Assembly (NCBI GenBank): GCA_020849275.1
Contig: JADLGO010000009.1
Location: 1 to 64,000 of the forward strand
Length of the DNA: 64,000 nucleotides
DNA from: Chthonomonadales bacterium
GTDB lineage: Bacteria; Armatimonadota; Chthonomonadetes; Chthonomonadales; CAJBBX01
Reading direction: 5' to 3'
The translations under genes and the position numbers were made by a program. Positions 59,832-64,000 of this stretch are shown piece after piece; within the stretch, counting starts at the first letter, position 1; each line of letters starts with the position of its first letter. The notes under the pieces are model-generated. The model was given only the letters and a program-made list of their open reading frames with translations, had not been told where the DNA came from and did no database searches.

Positions 59832-61354
59832 CAGACCTCCTGCTTGCCCATGACGTCGGCACCACTGGCGCCAAGACCACGCTCTTCGACTCTTCCGGCG
59901 CCCTGGTCGCGTCGAGCTTCGCTCCCTACCCCACGCACCGCCCCGGGCCGGGCGCCGAGGAGCAGGACCCGAATGACTGGTGGGAAGCCGTCTGCCGCGG
60001 CACCCGGGCGGTCCTCTCCGAGCATCCGGGCGCGTCGGGACGGATCGCCGCGGTCGGGATGTGCGCGATGATGAACGGCTGCGTGCTGGTGGACACCACC
60101 GGCGCGCACGTTCGCCCTGCGCTGATCCACGCCGACATCCGCTCCGCCGAGGCGGCTCAGCGCATCGCGGCGGACGTGGGCTGGCGGCGTGCCTACCAGC
60201 TCAGCGGGCATCGCGTGGCGCCCTACTACACGCTCGCCAAGCTCGCGTGGCTCAGCGAGCACGAGCCAGCCACCATGCGCCGCGCGCGCTGGTGCGTGCA
60301 GGCCAAGGACTGTCTCGCCAGCCGGCTGACCGGCGTGGTTGGCGTTACCGACCCGTCGGACGCGTCGCTGACCGGGATGCTGAACATGGCGAGCGGCCGC
60401 TGGTCCGACGAGCTCATTGGAGCCGGCCGGATCGAGCGGAGGCTGCTGCCGGACATCGTGCCGTCGACGGCGGTGGTGGGCCATGTCACGCAGCGCGCGG
60501 CGGCGGAGACCGGCCTGTTGAAGGGAACTCCGGTGGTGCTCGGCGGAGGCGACGGCGCCTGTGCGACGGCCGGAGCGGGCGCCGTGCGCCCGGGCGATGC
60601 CTACCACTACCTGGGCGGCACGTCGTGGATCGCCTCGCTCAGCGCCCGCTACGTGCCCGACTCGGCGGCGCGCGTCTCGGTCCTGCTCGGGCTGGCGCCC
60701 GGCATGTACGTGACGTATGGCACCGTGCAGACGGCCTCGGCAGCCGTGGACTGGTTCCGATCCGCCATCGGGGTGGGGGAGCGCGAGCCGGGCGAGGACG
60801 AGCACGCCGCGCTCGATCGGCTCGTCGCGGGCTCGCCGCCGGGCGCGAACGGCCTCATGTTCCTTCCCTACCTCCAGGGCGAGCGCGCGCCCATATGGGA
60901 CCCGCACGCTCGCGGCGCCTTCATCGGCCTGACGCCCGCGCACACGCGGGCCGACCTCGCGCGGGCCGTGATGGAGGGCGTGGCGCTGGCGCTCACCAGC
61001 GTGCTGGCCGTGTTCGAGGAGAAGGGGGCCGCTCCGGGCGCGATCCGCGTGCTGGGCGGAGGCATGCGTTACGCCGTGTGGCGCGGCATCCTCGCCTCGG
61101 CCTACAACCGCCCGCTGCACGTCCTGACCAGGCTGCTCCAGGCGACCTCGAGCGGAGCCGCGATGGCCGCCGGAGTCGGCGTGGGGCTCTATCCGGACCT
61201 CGCGGCCGCCGCGCCGCTGTTCGCGGCGGTCGGCTCGCACGAGACTCCGGATCCCGGGGCGGCCGCGCTCTACGCCCGCCTGGCCCCGTTCTATCGCTCC
61301 CTGCACCCGGCGCTGGCGGAGCGGTTCGTCGCGCTCAGCGCCCTCGCGCCGTGA
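59828..61354 (+). CDS. FGGY-family carbohydrate kinase (xylulokinase-like)
   Basis: 508 aa. LLLAHDVGTTGAKTTLFDSSGALVAS (phosphate-1 motif), CAMMNGCVLVDTTGAHVRPALIHADIRSAE (substrate loop), GGGDGACATAGAGAVRPGDAYHYLGGTS (phosphate 2), FLPYLQGERAPIWDPHARGAFIGLTPAHTRADLARAVMEGVALAL and VLGGGMRYAVWRGILASAYNRPL (adenosine region). Phosphorylates a pentulose or related polyol; D-xylulose is the commonest substrate for this subgroup but ribulose, erythritol or cyclitols are possible. ATGA overlap with the methyltransferase gene, an odd functional pair. Confidence 0.9.
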   Translation: MTDLLLAHDVGTTGAKTTLFDSSGALVASSFAPYPTHRPGPGAEEQDPNDWWEAVCRGTRAVLSEHPGASGRIAAVGMCAMMNGCVLVDTTGAHVRPALIHADIRSAEAAQRIAADVGWRRAYQLSGHRVAPYYTLAKLAWLSEHEPATMRRARWCVQAKDCLASRLTGVVGVTDPSDASLTGMLNMASGRWSDELIGAGRIERRLLPDIVPSTAVVGHVTQRAAAETGLLKGTPVVLGGGDGACATAGAGAVRPGDAYHYLGGTSWIASLSARYVPDSAARVSVLLGLAPGMYVTYGTVQTASAAVDWFRSAIGVGEREPGEDEHAALDRLVAGSPPGANGLMFLPYLQGERAPIWDPHARGAFIGLTPAHTRADLARAVMEGVALALTSVLAVFEEKGAAPGAIRVLGGGMRYAVWRGILASAYNRPLHVLTRLLQATSSGAAMAAGVGVGLYPDLAAAAPLFAAVGSHETPDPGAAALYARLAPFYRSLHPALAERFVALSALAP

Positions 61355-61381
61355 ACCGCGCCGGGCCCGGGGGCTCCCGGT

Positions 61382-64000
61382 CTACGCCGCCCGGCGCGCC
61401 GTCGCCTTCGTGCAGCCTCGGAGCGCCTCCAGCAGCTCCTGAGGGCGCACGGGCTTGGCGATGTAGCCGTCCATGCCGGCCTCCAGGCAGCGCTCCCGGT
61501 CGCCCTCCATCGCGTGCGCCGTCATCGCGATGATCGGGACACGACGGCCGCCGCCCTCCGCGGCTCGAATCGCGGCCGTGGCGGCGAGGCCGTCCATCTC
61601 GGGCATCTGCACATCCATCAGGACCAGGTCATAGGGCACGGACGCGAGCGCCGAGATCGCCTCGCGCCCGTTCGAGACCGCGTCGGCCCGGCATCCCCAC
61701 CGCTCCAACATGCGCAGGGCCACCTTCTGGTTAACCGCGTTGTCCTCGGCGAGGAGGACGCGCAGGCCCAGGTCGGCGACGGGCGTGGCCGTGAGACTCG
61801 CCCCAGAGCGGGCGCTCGAGGCGGCGCCAACCGTATGGAGCGCCTGCTCGAGGGCCTGCCGGAGCGCCGACGGGCGGACCGGCTTGGTAAGGGTGGCCGC
61901 GAAGACCGGAGCGTCCGCCGCGTCGACCGCCGACCTGCCGCCGGCCGAGGAGAGCAGAAGGATCGGCGTGGCGCCGGGCAGGCCGGCCCCCCGTAGCGCG
62001 GTCGCCGCCTGCACGCCGTCCATCGCCGGCATGTGCATGTCCATCAGCACGGCCACGAAGCTCCTGTCGGCCGGCGCGCGAAGCGCCTCGAGTGCCTCGG
62101 GCCCGCTTGCCGCGGCGATGGGCTGGCATCGCCAGGAGCGGAGCTGCTCGACAAGGATGCGCCGGTTCGTCTCGTTGTCGTCCACCACGAGCACGCGGGA
62201 GCCTGCCAGGACGTCTGGCGGAGCGGTGTCGGCGGTGCGCTCCGGCTGGAGCGGCAGGCGCAGCGTGAACCAGAACGTGCTGCCCTGCCCGGCCTGGCTC
62301 TCGCACCCGATCTGGCCGCCCATCAGCTCGACGAGTTGACGGCTGATGGTCAGGCCGAGCCCCGTTCCTCCGTACTGTCGCGTCGTGCTCCCGTCGGCCT
62401 GCGTGAAGCTCTCGAAGATCGCGTCCAGCCGATCCTGGGCGATGCCGATGCCCGTGTCGCGCACGGAGAGCTTGACCACGGGGTCCTCGTCGGCGCTCTC
62501 GACGGCGGTGGCCTCGACGACGACCTCGCCGTGCTCGGTGAACTTCACGGCGTTGGAGACCAGATTGGTGAGTACCTGGCGAACGCGGCCGGCATCGCCG
62601 ACGACGTGCTCCGGGAAGCCCGGGGGCACTCGGCAGGCGAGTTCGACATTCCGATCGTGGGCGCGCGGGCCGAGCAAGTCGGCCACCTCCTCGATGACGG
62701 TTCGCAGGCTGAAGCCGGCGCTGTCGAGAGACAGCTTGCCGGCCTCGATCCTCGAGAAGTCAAGGATGTCATTGATGAGCCCGAGAAGCGCCTCCGCGCT
62801 GGCTCGCACCGCCTCGGCGTAGTCCGCCTGCTCGCCGTCGAGGCGCGTTTCGAGCAAGAGCCCGGTCATCCCGATGATGCCGTTCATCGGCGTGCGTATC
62901 TCGTGGCTCATGTTGGCCAGGAACTGGCTCTTGGCGCGGGTCGACGCCAGCGCCTGGTCGCGCGCGCTGGCGAGCTCGCGGGTCTGCCGCGCAAGGAGCG
63001 TCGCCTGCAGCGACGCGCGGCGATGCGCCGCCTCCAGTTCGGCAGCGCGCCGTCTCAACTCCTCCTCGGCCCGCTCTCGCTCGGCCAACTCACTCCGCGC
63101 GGCGTCGCGAAGGCGGGCGTTCTGCACGGCGACGGCGGCCTGCTCGGCGAACGGGAGGAGGCCGGCCACGTCGGCCGGGGAGATTGGGCGCTGCGTGATC
63201 AGATTGTCCACGGCGATCGCGCCCACCACGACACCATCGGCGCGCAGCGGCACGGCCGCGTTGGCGCGGACCCCGTACATCGGGTGCCCGGGCGGTAGGT
63301 CGGCCATGGCCGCCAGATCGTCGACGAGCGAGTACTCCGCGCGGCCCTCCAGGACGATGCGCAGCGGGCTCTGCCGGCCCTCGCCCAGCGCCATGATCTC
63401 GCCGCGCTCGTCGCACGCGAGGCCCTCGCGGTCCGTACCCCAGGAGCCGATGGCGGTGGCCGACTCAGCGTCGTAGAGAAACACGCCCGCGCGATCGAAC
63501 CCGCCCGCCTCCACGACGGCGTCGCGCACGAGCCGCAGCACGTCGTTCAGCGAGGCCTGTGACGCCACGGCTGCCGCCAGCCGCGCGAGACGGTGCTGCC
63601 GATCCAGCGCGCGCGCAGTCGCCTGGTCGGCAGCCCGGCGCTCGGTTACGTCGTGCGCGGTCACCAACACTCCCCCCACGTCCGGGTCGCTGGACACGTC
63701 CTGGGCGATCACGTCGAAGGTCCGCCACGCGCCGTCGCTTCGCATCAGGCGCAATTCGGCCCGCCGCGGCTCGCGCGAGGCGAGGGCCGCCGCGAGCAGG
63801 TCGCTGACCGCCCTTGCATCGTCCGGGTGAGCGTGGGCCCCGGGAGCCGTGCCGAGTAGCGCGGCGGGGTCCTGCCCGAGCATGGTCGCCACGGACGGGC
63901 TCACGTAGGCGAGGAGGCCGTCGCCTCCGATGACAGCGACGACGTCTGACGCATGCTGAAGCAGGCTGTGCAGCCGGGCTTCGCTCCGGCGGGCCGATTC
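61382..64000 (-). CDS. Hybrid sensor histidine kinase / response regulator (5' partial)
   Basis: 872 residues visible; the frame is open to the window edge, so the N-terminus is missing. Order: PAS ([23 protein letters not shown] ... DVTERRAA), GAF (about residues 130-280 from the visible start, [34 protein letters not shown]), coiled coil, HisKA with phospho-His in [15 protein letters not shown], HATPase with N box (NLVSNAVKF), G1 (DTGIGI) and G2 ([10 protein letters not shown]), then two receiver domains: [14 protein letters not shown] ... [11 protein letters not shown] and [15 protein letters not shown] ... [11 protein letters not shown], each with Asp and Lys (ATLTKPV, YIAKPV). No HPt domain at the C-terminus, so phosphotransfer needs a separate partner. 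BarA-like architecture; signal unknown. Confidence 0.94.
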   Translation of the reverse strand, partial: ESARRSEARLHSLLQHASDVVAVIGGDGLLAYVSPSVATMLGQDPAALLGTAPGAHAHPDDARAVSDLLAAALASREPRRAELRLMRSDGAWRTFDVIAQDVSSDPDVGGVLVTAHDVTERRAADQATARALDRQHRLARLAAAVASQASLNDVLRLVRDAVVEAGGFDRAGVFLYDAESATAIGSWGTDREGLACDERGEIMALGEGRQSPLRIVLEGRAEYSLVDDLAAMADLPPGHPMYGVRANAAVPLRADGVVVGAIAVDNLITQRPISPADVAGLLPFAEQAAVAVQNARLRDAARSELAERERAEEELRRRAAELEAAHRRASLQATLLARQTRELASARDQALASTRAKSQFLANMSHEIRTPMNGIIGMTGLLLETRLDGEQADYAEAVRASAEALLGLINDILDFSRIEAGKLSLDSAGFSLRTVIEEVADLLGPRAHDRNVELACRVPPGFPEHVVGDAGRVRQVLTNLVSNAVKFTEHGEVVVEATAVESADEDPVVKLSVRDTGIGIAQDRLDAIFESFTQADGSTTRQYGGTGLGLTISRQLVELMGGQIGCESQAGQGSTFWFTLRLPLQPERTADTAPPDVLAGSRVLVVDDNETNRRILVEQLRSWRCQPIAAASGPEALEALRAPADRSFVAVLMDMHMPAMDGVQAATALRGAGLPGATPILLLSSAGGRSAVDAADAPVFAATLTKPVRPSALRQALEQALHTVGAASSARSGASLTATPVADLGLRVLLAEDNAVNQKVALRMLERWGCRADAVSNGREAISALASVPYDLVLMDVQMPEMDGLAATAAIRAAEGGGRRVPIIAMTAHAMEGDRERCLEAGMDGYIAKPVRPQELLEALRGCTKATARRAA

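Noticed and set aside
59438-61306. 622-codon antisense open frame opposite the FGGY kinase
   Set aside because: Kinase motifs on the + strand are complete; antisense product has no recognisable motif.

Overview
GC-rich bacterial chromosome segment (third codon positions almost all G or C) with dense, mostly operonic genes and no phage, IS element, CRISPR array, rRNA or tRNA that I can see. The gene mix is ClpX/Lon proteases, a PilC/GspF-type platform protein, a Ccm cytochrome c maturation system, several Gfo/Idh/MocA oxidoreductases, DUF1080 and DUF3500 proteins, very large secreted glycosidase-like proteins and a GH38 mannosidase. This mix resembles free-living saccharolytic Armatimonadota or Planctomycetota. 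I favour Armatimonadota, but that is inference from gene content only. Where promoters can be read they are sigma-70-like TATAAT boxes, often of the extended TGn type and usually without a clear -35.

Layout. 1-3.6 kb: 3' part of clpX, an intrinsic terminator, then lon. 3.6-8.3 kb: secreted glycosidase-like protein, GT1 glycosyltransferase, small Cys-rich protein and a sugar isomerase-like protein. 8.5-13.3 kb: histidine genes hisD-hisB-(SDR epimerase)-(membrane PH-like protein)-hisH-hisA. 13.3-14.4 kb: three tandem small membrane/coiled-coil paralogues, two sharing a perfect 104-bp duplication. 14.6-18.3 kb: class II aldolase, sucD, malate dehydrogenase, inositol monophosphatase-like. 18.3-26.6 kb: Gfo/Idh oxidoreductase, small Cys protein, GHMP kinase, GH38 alpha-mannosidase, signal peptidase I, myo-inositol oxygenase, DUF1080 protein. 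26.6-31.8 kb: PilC/GspF, membrane J-domain protein, cold-shock protein, and an ECF sigma / anti-sigma / RseB-like module. 31.8-39.5 kb: beta-propeller-like protein, DUF3500, Gfo/Idh, DegT aminotransferase and a 942-aa secreted glycosidase-like protein.

39.5-44.8 kb is a ccmABCDEF operon. Its CcmE carries a heme-binding CxxxY motif in place of HxxxY (the 'System I*' variant), and it includes a 42-residue ccmD. 46.1-56.8 kb is a surface-polysaccharide cluster: Wzx-type flippase, five glycosyltransferases, GDP-mannose 4,6-dehydratase, DegT aminotransferase, NeuD/PglD-type acyltransferase and a methyltransferase. Together these could make an N-acylated amino-deoxy sugar from GDP-mannose. 57-64 kb: 1-pyrroline-5-carboxylate dehydrogenase divergent from a THUMP-like methyltransferase plus an FGGY kinase, then a hybrid histidine kinase running off the window end.

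The least explained items are the three-paralogue membrane/coiled-coil cluster, the PH-like membrane protein inside the his operon, the probable leaderless transcripts (GHMP kinase, DUF1080 protein), the back-to-back extended -10 boxes at 58.58 kb, the elaborate cold-shock promoter region, and two small Cys-rich proteins. I found no anti-phage or other clearly novel multi-gene system.
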